Source: Diphasiastrum complanatum (Eukaryota; Streptophyta; Lycopodiopsida; Lycopodiales; Lycopodiaceae). From it: a stretch of DNA of 64,000 nucleotides. The DNA lies in NCBI GenBank assembly GCA_029204225.1, contig CM055104.1:50513935-50577934 (forward strand), read 5' to 3'. Position numbers and translations under genes: made by a program. The notes under the pieces are model-generated. The model was given only the letters and a program-made list of their open reading frames with translations, had not been told where the DNA came from and searched no databases. The stretch's first letter is position 1. Each line of letters opens with the position of its first letter. Below are positions 11,901-26,979 of this stretch, one piece after another.

Positions 11901-12538
11901 AGAAACAAACTTGAAGTAAACATTCAAGTCTGTCGAGTTTGAAATAAAACCATTCTTGATTAAACATGCATTGATATTTTGAAACCAAACTCTTGGTGAT
12001 TGTTTCAAACATAGAGAGCCTTGTGAATCTTGCACACAAGGTGCCTCTTACTCGTGAGCTCGTATCTCTCTGGCTGCGACACATAGATCTCCTCATTAGA
12101 AAAACTTAGAGCCCAAAGAGGGCCTTTGAAAAAGATGTTTTTTTTATTTTTTTTCTTATTTTCGTTGCCATGTGGACCAATTGAAATCTTGAAATCGGGG
12201 TTCTACGTAATGTAGAATTTTCCAAATATAAATAAAACACAAACTTTTAAAATATATTGTTGTTTCGTTGGGCATCATGTGGAAATGCTTTTGGTTGATG
12301 ACACCTGCCCTTCCAGCTCATCACTATCCGAAGAGACCCAAAAATATTGAAAATGAATATGACAGATGGTTGAGATGAGAAAATCGATGTACCATTAATG
12401 TATATGCATTGTCAAATAATGGTTAATAGGGTTAACCACATTTACGCCAACAAATTTTCTCAGATTCATGGCTTTTTGTCTACGCAAATTTTCAGATTCA
12501 TAGTTCAGTGTTTCAGATTTTTGCATGCATATTACGAA
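11901..12538. other. Spacer, no gene seen
   Basis: No recognisable domain on either strand. It begins where Copia Z loses homology to RT. Confidence 0.4.
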
Positions 12539-12682
12539 TGGCGCCATCAAGGAAGCCGTGCTCCTCAATCGACTCTGTGCTTCTATTCAATGAGACAGAT
12601 GATAATGGATTATGGGTGCCAAGAAAATATTCAAAAAACTCTTGGGTTTTGATGCATCCATCATCAAGAGGAGTATTTTGAA
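12539..12682 (+). other. Short open frame, possible exon
   Basis: An ATG at 12539 opens 47 codons (MAPSRKPCSSIDSVLLFNET..., ending SSRGVF) up to a TGA near 12682. Codon use looks more gene-like than the surroundings. It could be joined to the open exon at 12943 if a donor lies inside it, but no clear donor was chosen. No homology recognised. Confidence 0.2.
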
Positions 12683-12942
12683 AAAGCAAAAGGTCAAAAA
12701 TATCATTTCGATCTTATTGGAAGGCCAAAATTTTGGATTTCAGAACATTATCAGGAGGAAAATCTATTTCTGAAATTCTAGTCCAACATGTATATATGCA
12801 TTCAGAGATAAATGTGCAAGGATTCAACTGTCAGGATCACAAAAAAAACAACTATGAATATTGATATTTTTTATACTTAGACTTTTGTCGTTCATAAATA
12901 TCTAATAGTAAACTTGCCAACATGATCATTTTTCTCTTGCAG

Positions 12943-13255
12943 ATTTATATCCATCCAACATAAATGAATGGGAGCCGAGTGGATCTTTAGCAAGTGTGTT
13001 AGATGTTAGTCACACTGATATTGGACAGCTGCAATATCGAGGTAGAACTACAAAAGTTCTAGCTGATAGTGAGATCTTTTTTTATAAAGCAATGTACATT
13101 CCTGATACAAAAGAAAATTTTGGACAAATAGTACCAATTCCATTACCTAGTTTTGAAAGTGATGAATGGATTGCACCAAATGCTACAGTTTCAGAATCAT
13201 TTCGTTGCAAAATATATAATGATGTAAAAAATTCATTAAAAATGAGCACGAAATA
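12943..13255 (+). CDS. Possible last exon of an unrecognised gene
   Basis: A strong acceptor (TTTTTCTCTTGCAG, ending at 12942) is followed by an open frame to TAA at 13253-13255. It encodes roughly 103 residues, beginning LYPSNINEWEPSG and containing FGQIVPIPLPSFESDEWIAP. The composition is acidic and hydrophilic with no membrane segment. The acceptor, the continuous frame and the protein-like composition favour a real exon. No family is recognised and the 5' part of the gene is not identified. It may be a gene fragment carried or stranded among transposons. Confidence 0.35.
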
Positions 13256-13256
13256 A

Positions 13257-16200
13257 AAAACAATCAGATTGAACTGGTTTATTTCCTTGAATATATTTCT
13301 GGATTTCTTTTCAAGTGTCAATGTCGGGTTTCTAGAGAGAGAAAATATGACATTGTTGTCAAACTCTGTGTATTTCTACAGATTGTGCAAAAACACTTGT
13401 AATTCTGCAGACTAAATTGTATAAAGACATGGGAAAATCCGAAAAATTGGAGAAACAATGGATGAGGATTAAAACCAATTAGTCAATTAGTAGGAAGGAG
13501 AATAATTCAACAAATAAAAGATCAAAACTGAATACCATCCTATTCTAGATATCCAATATCTATTCCAGAATCGGTAAAAATAACTCAATTCTTTTACAAT
13601 TTAGAAGTTCTCTTGGTTGTCTCAGTCATTATAAAAGAACACTCTATAATGTCACAAATAGAATCCACTAGATTCTTGTATGGAACACCTTTCATCTGCC
13701 ATCAGTTGCAAGATCTAAATCCAATTGCAAAACAGAGATGGTTCCAGAAATGGATTATCTGACTTGCCACTCACTTTTCTGTTAGAATCTTCGATTTCTC
13801 AAAATTTTAATTAACATTGGAGAAAATGAATCTAAATTCCCAAAGGCAGTCTTCTTGATTAATTCCCAATTCTCATTCTCATTTGCTATCAGTTATACTT
13901 CAGGAATTGAAAGTAGATTAACAAAACTGATCGACTGGGTCAACCAATCAACCACCCCTCAGGCTTCATCTCTTTCCTCCCTTCCAAATATGGTTCAGAC
14001 TAAAACTCGCAAATTTGTACTAGGATAAAAGTTCATTTGGTATCAATAATGGATAAACAATGTATTGAGTTTATATCGTATACTTAAACTAGTCAGAGTC
14101 CATAGACATATGAGCAAATATTGTTCAGAACAGTTACTTGCAGGTTAATGGTTTTTTCTATGGAAAGAATATTTTTAGAAGAGGATCTAAATGTGGCATT
14201 ATACATGTATAATTGAGATCTGCACCTAGACATTTAAGATTTCTAAATCATGTGCAATTGACTTGAGTAATTGGATTACTCCTGATTAGAAGTTAATTGG
14301 CTAAATAAGCAGTGTGAAGAGAATTCACCGGGAACTGTTTATTTTGATCTATATTGCTTATAAGACACATGATTTGTGAGTCATTAGGATTCATCTATGG
14401 GAGTTATGTGCATAGAATATAGAAGATTTTTGATATTGAATATTTTTTTAATGAGAAATATATCTTAAGTTATTGACTGAATCCCAGTGAGCTCATATTG
14501 GATGACAGAGTTCAACTAATATTAAGGATAACCACTGAATTCAGTTGGAATTCAGCATAACTTTGTAATATCTAGATGTTGTTTTAGATCGGGTTGGAAG
14601 AATATTCTTGAAATCTAGTAATTTTCCTTGTGGAAAAGATTTTCAAAATGTTTCTTACATTTCCTGAGTGATATGTTGTGCATATACTCCAATAATTTTA
14701 ATGATTAAGTATGGTTTGGAATCCTGTAAATTATGATTTTTTTGAGAATCATAAGATTCTAAATATTTATGATTGACAGATCATAGATTGATACTTAAGG
14801 GTCATTAAAAGAAGGATGTGTGAGGATTCTTAAGATAATGAGTAATTCTTGATCAATTGGAAGAGTCAAGAATTTAGACCTGTTATTTGAACTCTCAATT
14901 TATTTACTCCAATGCATATTTGAGATTATGTACATCTCACAAACATTTTCATTAATTATGCATGCCAGTTCTTTTCATGATTTACGGTTCTAGGCTACAT
15001 TTTTAGTCCAAAAATTGCTTGTTTTTCATGTTTTTTGACTAGAAATTGATAGTAAGAGCTAAAATCCAGCAAGATTAGATCATGTTGATGGCTATAATCT
15101 TGTAAATTGAGTTGTGTGTCTGTGAGGAAGGGTTGCATGTAATTAATATCAACTTTATGTAGAAGAAAAAACCGAAAAATTGTCAAAAATTATCATTTTT
15201 GCAATTTTTTTCATAAAGCTGAATAGTAGGCTGCTGTAAAATGCCTTGTAGAGCTTGCCGAAAGTTTAATCAAAGTCTTTTGAAGTTGTCCCAGAAGTTA
15301 GAGCCAAGATTTCGGTGAATTGAGTGTGTAGAAGGCTGAAAAATAGCCTTTTTTGGTGATTTTTGGGGAATGGATTGCTATCGATTTGCAAGGGGAGCAT
15401 GTTGGGAATTGTTACAACCTGTTTTGTACTCCTCTTGACCTATCCAGCAAGTATCAGTCCTGTAATTTGGTGGCCGAGGGCTTATGCTCTGAGTCCATCA
15501 AGTTTGTAGCAAAGCGGCCTTCTACAAATCAAAAAATCTTCGTTCTCAACTCATACTCCTTCTTAGGACCTATATGAATGCTTCACAGAAGTCTAATAGA
15601 CTGTTGATAATGTCACTTTTGGGCTTGAGGAGGTGTTTGCATGATTTTAGACAGTATGGTCTAAAAAAAGTGCATCCTACTACATAATTTTAGATGCTCT
15701 GTTCTCACAAGTGTGAAGCTAAGGTCGTAGGCTGAGGTGTCAGTCATCTTGATCACTTGGTCTCCCTCTATACTATGCTTTACAACGCCTAATTTGGTGC
15801 ATTGTAGCTCAAGATATGGCCGTTTGAAATTTTGGCAATTTTGTGAGTAAAATTGTCGAATTTTGTCAATGTTCTGATTGCAAGCCTGCTTGATGTACTA
15901 TGCTTGTATGAATTTAATGGGACTTCCCAAGCACACAAAAGGGTGGTAACAAAAAGGGGGCCAAGCAGTCAAACTTGTCGTTAGTCTAAATCTGAATCCA
16001 CCCTAATCCTCGATTCGAAACCAAGATGGGTTGTGCATATATCACACTTGCCCCAGGCACACAAATGGACTGGAACCTAAATGGGCTATGCAACCATACT
16101 CGGTTGCTCTCGTCTCAAAGCCGACCGAAGACCTTAGGCACAACCCTTTCATGGAGACATGATATATGTTACTATTCCTAATGAGATTCATACTCACTTT

Positions 16201-16433
16201 TCCTTGCCTTTGGTCAACTTGGTAAAAGGGGAGAATATTCCTTTAACGTGGCCTTTGAGATGACAGTTGTGGGCAGAACTCCCTACAGTCTTGGAGCAGC
16301 TCATTATTCATATAATGGCGCCTGGAAGCTTTGCTTCGAAGCTTTGAGAATCTATCTGATCTTTGATCTGTTGAGAGGGAGAGGAGCTCATTGGATCCAT
16401 TTAGTGTTGGGAAGTTCAGCTGGAAGCAGCAGA
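13257..16433. other. AT-rich spacer upstream of the membrane-protein gene
   Basis: No coding domain recognised. A short LTR-like string near 13370 (ATTTCTACAGATTGTGCAAAAAC) resembles strings at 60525 and 61670, next to other Copia pieces. It may be a solo LTR fragment. The last 200 bp should hold the promoter and 5' UTR of the gene starting at 16434; no clear TATA box was fixed. Confidence 0.4.
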
Positions 16434-17467
16434 ATGGCATCAGACAAGAGCACAGATGCATCATTCATCTTCCAGCAGGAGTCAAGGTATGTATAGCATG
16501 ATGCCCATGGTGGAGGTAGCTACACTTGCCTATGCCATGCTCAAGGATCAACTCGTGCAGATTGTCTATATTTTCTTCTTGTTTTATGGAGTGCTGTTTT
16601 CTAGTTGCGATTGCTCACTGGCAATGTGATAGCTAGCATGGCTGTTTAATTGTCGGTGAGATGCTTGGATTGGACAAAGTGGGTTCCCCCATTTCCTGGG
16701 TCTGTGCTAGGATGAAGCCTAATTATTTGCAGATTGTCTGTTTCCTTTTTTTATTTTTCTTTTTTGATGTGTTGTCTTTTGGTTGCGATTGCCCAATGGC
16801 AAAGTGATAGCTACAACGAGTGTTTTGTTGGTGAAATGCTTGGATTGGACAAAGTGGGTTCACCAGGTTTCTTACACAAACACTTTGTTTTTTGTGAAGG
16901 ATTTTAGCAGAGTTTGGTTCCATCAAACAGCATATCAGCAAGGGGGCCACTCAAATCCATGTAACAGCGTTGGATGCAGTGGTCAGTGTCAATTCTTTCT
17001 TCACTGTTGCAGTCTTTATAGGATTGTCTGTCAGTGCGAACAATAATTCGGCCAGCCAACACACAAATTCAACCAGCCCAGTATCAGCATGTGTCCCAGG
17101 TGAAAAGACAGTCAAGTATCTTTTGGTTTTTGAGGTGGTGGCTTTCAGTTGCTTTCTATTTTCAAGCCTTGTTGCTCATGGGATGAAGCTTTATATCATT
17201 TTTTTCAATAGCAATGATCGCCAGGAAGCACTAGCAGCCACAATCAGTCACAAATTTCTAAGATTAGGTATGATTGCTTCTGCCATGGGATCAATAGCAG
17301 GCACCTTGTTCCTATTGTTATCAATGATTAATATCATTCAGTTGAGGCTTGGCAGTTTGTATTGTGGGCATGTTTGGCCAGAAAGAGCTGCCATTCCTTT
17401 GATCATTCTTGTTGGAAGTGGTGTTATTACCTTCATATCATCAGTTTTCTATGCAGCTCTTCACTAG
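16434..17467 (+). CDS. Plant four-helix membrane protein of unknown function
   Basis: Two exons, 16434-16486 and 16939-17467, join in phase to a 193-residue protein. The first encodes MASDKSTDASFIFQQES; the acceptor at 16937-16938 restores the frame into KGATQIHVTALDAVVSVN. Four hydrophobic segments follow: SFFTVAVFIGLSV, a segment around LLVFEVVAFSCFLFSSLV, one around MIASAMGSIAGTLFLLLSM, and IPLIILVGSGVITFISSVF. A short Ser/Thr/Asn loop containing one Cys lies between helices 1 and 2. The HVTALDA-VSVNSFFTVAVFIGLS block recalls a small family of uncharacterised plant transmembrane proteins. No catalytic motif is seen, and function and membrane are unknown. The frame is intact, so the gene is probably active. 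The alternative acceptor at 16929-16930 breaks the frame. Confidence 0.8.
16559..16865. repeat. Tandem duplication inside the intron of the membrane-protein gene
   Basis: Two diverged copies are offset by about 178 bp. Shared strings include GTTGCGATTGC (16604 and 16782), GTGATAGCTA and TGCTTGGATTGGACAAAGTG. The second copy runs to within about 75 bp of the acceptor. Confidence 0.8.
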
Positions 17468-21359
<3,892 letters not shown>

Positions 21360-22193
21360 TGTTGAGGGTATGACAGTGCAAATAAATAAATTAGTCAATA
21401 ATAGTTGCGAGGATCATGGCATCCTGCGTGTATAAGCCCATGGCCAAATGAGCACTTGTAAATAAATAATTTTGGCAATAAACTTGACTTTGGGCCACCT
21501 AATTAAAATAATATTAGAAGGCCAAAATTAAACTTAAGTTACTAAGTATTTTGGAACTAGTCAAAAGTCAAATGGCGGTAGGTGGGGTGTGTTTCTTCCT
21601 ACACCATAGATTCATTTGTGTTTCTTGTGGATGGTGTGGATTACAATCCCATCATTTGCAAGTAGCCAATAGGAAGCAAGGGGCAAGGGCCACCCCAAAG
21701 ATAAAAAGGCACCATTTGTAACCCATTTCCATGCTCAATTGAGAGGAGGAGACTACTATTTGTGAGCTCAAGCATCCTCATTTGCTAATCAATCTTGCTT
21801 ATGCTCTTGTTTCGAATTGCTGCTTATTTTAGTTTCCATTGTTTTTGCTTTATGCTAATTAAAGTTTTTCCATAAGCATGACATTGAGCGTTTGAGCTAA
21901 CCTCCATCTCTATCCTCTTCTCTGTCTCTATCTCTCTCTCTTTCTCTATTCTACCTCTATCTCCCTCTCTTTCTCTATTCACCCTCTATCAAGATGAATG
22001 CATGTGGTTAGAGTTAGTGGTAGAAGTGTTAAGTGGATTAGAGTTAGTGGGAGTAGTGTTAAAGTGGAGTAGAGTTAGGGAAAAGAGTAGAATGCATCTA
22101 CATCTACCAACTTGACAGAGTTAGGTACCTATCTAGTGTTCTAACCCTCTTTGATGGAAGGGCTGTTCACCGACTAAGACTACACACCCTACA
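21360..22193 (+). mobile_element. LTR of a Ty3/Gypsy-type element with tRNA-Asp primer site
   Basis: The LTR-like segment starts TGTTGAGGG (start inferred) and ends CCCTACA at 22193, just before a tRNA-Asp-type primer site. It contains short tandem repeats of TAGAGTTAGTGG (22009-22085) and a CT-rich stretch near 21930-21985. No second LTR was found. Only about 130 bp of internal sequence remain before Copia M1 sequence begins at about 22330, so the element is broken. Confidence 0.55.
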
Positions 22194-22194
22194 A

Positions 22195-22212
22195 TGGTGC
22201 CGTTGCCGGGGA
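22195..22212 (+). other. Primer-binding site, tRNA-Asp type
   Basis: TGGTGCCGTTGCCGGGGA differs by one base from the complement of the plant tRNA-Asp 3' end (TGGCGCCGTTGCCGGGGA). That site is usual for Ty3/Gypsy-type plant elements. Confidence 0.75.
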
Positions 22213-22390
22213 AAGGTTTCACTAACTAGTTTAGTTGCATTTTTAGTTGTTTTTGCTTTTTTAGAGTGTTTTTAGGTGGTTTTTGGAATAGTTTTAGCTT
22301 GTTTTGTGTGATTTCTTGTGCTTGCTTTGAACCTCCCAGGGAGACCACATCCAATGGTCCACAAATGTCAAAGTGTACCAGTTCCAGGAG

Positions 22391-22576
22391 TTATTTTGTT
22401 CTGAAAGAGTCCTTTCTGAATGGTATACGTGACATCTTGCCTTTGTTACAAGCATCGTAGGACTTCAAACATGCTGCATCCTTGATACTGACACTGGTGA
22501 ATGCTCTGCTTCGGCTAGCGTTGTATAGAGCAATTGTATTCATGTGATACAGTCTCTTGTGCCATACAATATCCAT
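22391..22576 (-). pseudogene. Copia M1 pre-integrase zinc-binding fragment
   Basis: The string begins WHKRLYHMN and ends in a C-X2-C-type element (SYDACNKGKMSR, first Cys of the usual pair changed). This is the GAG_pre-integrase HHCC region. M1 homology ends about 60 bp further on. Confidence 0.7.
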
Positions 22577-22663
22577 CGATTCATTGATCTGGTGAGCTTG
22601 CTCTGAAGGTACTCAGATCTTGAGTTAATACAGGTTTCCCTTCGGCTTTCTTGTGGTGACAAG

Positions 22664-23071
22664 CTAAGTGGTTGCGGATTCAACCACTTCGCAGGCATCG
22701 CCTTCAAAGGTGATGGTTAGTCCTGCATCTACCATCTTGGCAACAGATAGTAGGTCCTTCTGAAGAGTGGGCACATATAGAGTGTCTTTGAGCCTTTTGT
22801 CTCTTCCTTTGGTGCTTAACCACAACACTCCAGTTCTGTTGATTTTGTGTTTAGAACCCAAAATTATATATCTAAAAGACTCTAATTCTTGATAATCAGT
22901 GATCATGTGTCTTATTGCCATGAAGTGTGACATTGCACCTGAATCAAAAATTATTTCTTGTGTATCTGAGGTTAATGTCGCACAAACATCAACAGCACAC
23001 AAGTAAGCTGCTGGGTTCTTGCTGTTGTTGGCTCTATCTTCGGCCATCTTGGAGGACTCGGGTTCTTCCAT
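22664..23071 (-). pseudogene. Copia M1 protease
   Basis: The active-site block IFDSGAMSHFMA is followed by LYVPTLQKDLLSVAKMVDAG, typical of the Copia aspartic protease. The frame is open for 135 codons, but the gene is cut off from integrase. Confidence 0.8.
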
Positions 23072-23089
23072 GTAGGATGAGCTATTGTT

Positions 23090-23999
23090 GCTCTCCCATC
23101 TGTTCTGAGCTTTCTTGTTTCTAGGATTTTGGTTGCAGTCAACAGCTGCGTGACCCTTCTTGTGATAGTGGATGAATTCTATCTTTGGATTTAGCTAGCA
23201 TTTATCAACATGGTGGCCTTCTCGTGTGCATCTTGTGCAGGTCTTCTTCTCACCATCTTGTTGTCTCAACTTATTTGTGCTCTTCCATTTGCTTTCTTTA
23301 GCTCCCTCTAACTACTGCTTTCGATCTTGTCTTTGATTTGACTCCTTCTTAGGCTTGAAATTCTTCTTCTGTCTGTTGCTGTAGAGAGCTTCATTAGAGC
23401 TATCCTTGTCATCAAGGTATTCATGGGCTTCCACCTCTTCTCTAATCTCCAATACAGCCTTCTCAAGGGTCATCTATGGATCTTTGGCAAGCAATGTTCG
23501 GGTCATCTCAAACGATCTTGGTAGAGCTCACAGCAGGTATGTGAGCTGCTTCTATGCTGAGACTGCATTCTCAGCTCTGGAATTATATAGGAAAGGAACA
23601 AGTCCTTCATTCTTCTGATGAAGGAGGTGGGGTCTTTACCATCCCATCTCAGATTGGTCAGCTGATCTTCAAGAAGCATAATTTGGCTTCGTGACCTCGT
23701 TTGAAATCTGGTCAGCAAGGTATCCCACATTTTTTTTGCATTGGAGAGTGTGGCTAGATCAAGTGTCAAGCTGTCTTCGATGGAGGAAGATAGGATGGCT
23801 ATTGCCTTGTCATTTATTTCTCTCCATTCCCGTAGCTCTTTGCCAATAGTTGTGGGCATCTCTTCTGTGCCATCAACCCAAGCCATAGACCTTCTCCTTT
23901 CAGTATGAGAGAAGTCTTCACCTTCCATGCTAGGAAGTTTGATTTTTAAGATTCAAGGATCGTGTAGATTTGTAATTGAATGCTGCTAATGGATGCCAT
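23090..23999 (-). pseudogene. Copia M1 gag
   Basis: The start codon is the complement of 23997-23999, by comparison with M2 (31394). The UBN2-type Gag blocks IEDSLTLDLATLSNAKKMWD, LLTRFQTRSRSQIMLLEDQL and SFIRRMKDLF are clear in 23503-23928. A degraded basic linker and two zinc knuckles (about 23140-23250) follow. The first knuckle keeps CX2CX4HX4C; the second has lost its first two cysteines. Frame changes and stops separate the blocks. Confidence 0.75.
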
Positions 24000-24058
24000 A
24001 GCCTGTAAGGAATTAGACAGAGCTCTTGGTAGAGCTAATGGCTCTGATAGAGCTCAAT

Positions 24059-24070
24059 GCTCTGATACCA
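24059..24070 (-). other. Primer-binding site of M1 (tRNA-Met)
   Basis: The - strand reads TGGTATCAGAGC, a perfect match to the plant initiator tRNA-Met 3' end complement. It lies one base from the LTR end (CCATCA on the - strand). Confidence 0.85.
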
Positions 24071-24612
24071 CTGATGGAAAAAATTTAGAAAGAATCGGAC
24101 GCTCTGATAGCGTTGAAAGAAATTCTCGAGGATGAAGGCCGGATAGAGCCAACTTGGTAGGAGTAGCTACTGCTACTGACTGCGGTCTAATTCTCTTCCA
24201 AGCCCCAGATCGCTACTGCAGATCTGATATAAAATTAAACTTGTACATAACAGATAATGTTGAGTAAAACAACAGCGGAAAGATATCTACTACTAGCATG
24301 CATTCCAATATTGCAGATCATACACATTACAGAACAGAGTATTGTATAAATCGCTTCTATTATCAGAACTGAACATAAAATGATTTTCTTGAGCATTGTA
24401 TATTTTTCAGATCAGCGCGTTGGCGCAAGAGAGGTGTTCTCTCTCACGAGTAATGTGACTACCTACTACTGATCGCTATATCAAACTCTTACAGTTATGT
24501 CTATTCTGTATCCGTGACTATATGACTCTCCCTCTGTGTGATCTCTTTCTTACGTGATCAATCCAGAAAACTGATTAAGTTAAAAGGTCTAATGAAAAGA
24601 AATGCATTAGGT

Positions 24613-24939
24613 TTAATCAAAATTGATTCTAGTTTTCTGTCGTTGTCCTCCGTTCAAGAAACACAGCGCATAATCCTTCGTATGTTGAAGGTATTGCAGA
24701 AGTCTTTTGCCTATCTTCCAATGCATAGGGCCTGGATTGATATTAAACTGGCTCATTCTGAAAACTTCATAAGCAATGTCAGGGCATGTATTGTCTGCCA
24801 AGTATATGAGTGATCCGATCAGCCTCCTATAGGGCACGCTCTGCATGGCTTCTAGCTCTTCTGCATTCTGCAGATAGTCCTGCTTGGTCATGATTGTTCT
24901 AGCTACCATCAACGTATTAGCTCCCTTGCAATCTATCAT
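24613..24939 (-). pseudogene. Copia M2 RT/RNase H connection region
   Basis: Contains YRRLIGSLIYLADNTCPDIA and FNINPGPMHWKIGKRLLQYL, the conserved block between Copia RT and RNase H. The catalytic RNase H residues are missing because the element ends at about 24640. Confidence 0.8.
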
Positions 24940-24959
24940 CTAAAAATGGTCAATGATTT

Positions 24960-25676
24960 TCTGGATGTATCTTGACTAGTGAAGATACAACTTTCCTTCG
25001 TCAAGATCTTTGTCAATTTGCAATCCTAGGTAGCATCTTGCTTCCCCTAGGTCTGATATTTCAAAATACTAAACAATTAAATCGTCTCTTCTGGACAGTA
25101 TCAAAGTGTCATCAACGTAGACAACAATGATTATGATTTCTCCATCTGTGACCTTTGTATAGACATTGTAGTCGTCGATCAATAGTTGAAATCCTAAGGA
25201 TCTGAGGGTGTGATCCTTCTTCTTATACTACTATTTGGCAGACTGCTTTAGTCCGTATATGCTTCTTTGCATTCGGTAGGCGTAGTTGGCCAAGCGTGAG
25301 CAGATGAATCCTGGTGGTTGATTCATATAGACCTCCTCGTTCAACTCGTCATGTAGGAAGGTGGTCTTTTCATCCACTATGTGGATCTTGAGACTGTATG
25401 CTGCTGCATATGCAAAGATCAAGAGTAAGAACAAATGCTTTACGATTGGAGAAAAGGTCTCAGTATAGTCAACACCATACTTTTGAGAGAAACCTTTTGC
25501 TACCAATGTGGCCTTGTACTTTGATACGTTGCCATCAGGTCCGTACTTGTATTTCAAAACCCACTTGCACTTTACAGCCTTTCTCTTTGTTGGTAATGGC
25601 TCCAGATTCCAAACATTGTTCTGCTCCATAGAAATCATCTCGTCTTCCATCGCTTTAATCCACTTGTCTATATCTA
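24960..25676 (-). pseudogene. Copia M2 reverse transcriptase
   Basis: The N-terminal RT block (CKWVLKYKYGPDGNVSKYKA, VAKGFSQKYGVDYTETFSP) and EEVYMNQPPGF and SIYGLKQSAK are in the open frame 25231-25650. The catalytic YVDD is preserved near 25108-25125 after a stop and frame change. The 5' side of the domain is separated from integrase by insertion N. Confidence 0.85.
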
Positions 25677-25681
25677 GACAA

Positions 25682-26139
25682 TGTTAGAAGTAATAAATGA
25701 TAATGATAGTTTCTCATAGGTTACTTTGACCCAAAAGGTTGAGACTTGTGTAACCATGGGTTAGGTTTATTATTTAGACCATGTTAAGTCAGTTTTAGTT
25801 GAGTTGGACCCAATTTTGGTCCAATAGTAATTCGTGGGTCCAAGTAAAGTCTAATTATGTTAAGGGACCCTATCTTGACTTTTGGGGGTGCTCTATAATT
25901 AGTAGTGGATCTTGGAAGGTTCTAGAAACTAGAGTTTGGAAGAGTCTAGGCCCTTGGAAGGCCTATTTATATGTACTCTTTGTTCATTTGTAACTCATTC
26001 CCTTTCAACCATTGCTACTACTTTCTCTCTCCTTGAGGGCGCCTAACTCTCTCCCTCTTCTTCTTCTTCCTCCTCTTTTTCTTCTTCTTGTATATGGAGA
26101 TTGAATGTTAGAAGGATCTTGGCACTTTGATTTCCTACA
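25682..26139 (+). repeat. 5' LTR of N
   Basis: Begins TGTTAGAAGTAATAA and ends TTTCCTACA. A TATA-like TATTTATATG lies near 25965. One GGGCGCC-type motif (26036) lies near the 3' end. Confidence 0.93.
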
Positions 26140-26152
26140 TGGTATCAAAGCC
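26140..26152 (+). other. Primer-binding site of N (tRNA-Met)
   Basis: TGGTATCAAAGCC follows the LTR with no spacer. Confidence 0.85.
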
Positions 26153-26173
26153 ATGGATCTTCTATGCTTGATT

Positions 26174-26945
26174 TAGGGCGCCCTACCAAAAGAGATCGTC
26201 TTCACTTAGGGATCACAAAAAATTCAGCACCTTTGCTGATTTTTTGGAGTGAAGATCCGTTTTTTGACTCTTTTTCGTTTTGCAGGAGGGCGCCCCACAT
26301 CAAAGAAGATAACAGGATTTTGGGCGCCCAAAAATCAGGTTGTTGTTTGCTGATTTTTCAGGTTGCAGGAAGACACCATTAATTATCTTCTTCGGGGCTT
26401 CTTTTAGGTCGCCCACATTCGTGTAGGTTTATCCTACTTCCGTTGGTCCGCTGTTGTCCTATTTTTCAGATTTGCTCCTTTGTAGAAGGGCGCCCATCTA
26501 CAAGCAATTTCTATTCTTCTGATTTGGCTGAAAAATCAGCACCCTTGCTGATTTTACAAAGTGAAGATCCGCTTCTTTTTGCTTGTTTCCAGGTGTGGAA
26601 GAAGGTGCTAATTTTTTTGTGATGATCCAATCACATTCCGAGGCTGAAAATTGGACAATATATTACCATTTGTAGGGTGTTGCAACAGCCCTATCCGTGT
26701 GTGTATTGTTCACACTTTTTGGCAAGAAAGAAGGGTTCCAAAAAAAGCTTTGTTTGAGGCTAACCTGATTCTTTGCTTGCTGGTTTTTGAGTTTGTAATG
26801 CAATTTCAGGCTGAAATTTTCAACACACAAGGCTTGTAGGAGGGTGAGTTCCTACATCCATCTAATGTGTGGTTTCGACACATTCCGGTGCTGATTTGTC
26901 AGATTTGATACTTGTTGGTTTTTATGTCTTTTAGGGCGCATTTAG
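26174..26945. repeat. Iterated GGGCGCCC palindrome and other repeats in the N leader
   Basis: GGGCGCCC or one-base variants occur near 26175, 26288, 26322, 26408, 26488 and 26935. An interspersed direct repeat (TTGCTGATTTT...GTGAAGATCCG) lies near 26233 and 26547. No coding capacity is evident before 26980. Confidence 0.75.
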
Positions 26946-26979
26946 GGTTTGAAAAAGTTTATCTTCTTGGCTGGTTCTT

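Larger units (their letters stand above)
22330..24630 (-). mobile_element. Copia element M1, 5' half
   Basis: On the - strand the order is LTR (24630 to 24072, left end approximate), primer site (24059-24070), gag, zinc knuckles, protease and pre-integrase region. It stops abruptly at about 22330, inside the start of integrase. The homologous block in M2 continues from 29815. M1 lies directly downstream of M2 in the same orientation, so its LTR separates two same-family internal regions. The break at 22330 joins Gypsy-type LTR-element sequence. Confidence 0.8.

Noticed and set aside
12996-13256. Resemblance of DEWIAPNATV to a gamma-carbonic-anhydrase motif
   Set aside because: Ten residues only; the surrounding hexapeptide repeats and zinc ligands are absent.
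13082-13321. Antisense frame over the possible exon at 12943
   Set aside because: The + strand frame has the acceptor and a sensible stop; the antisense frame looks like a shadow.
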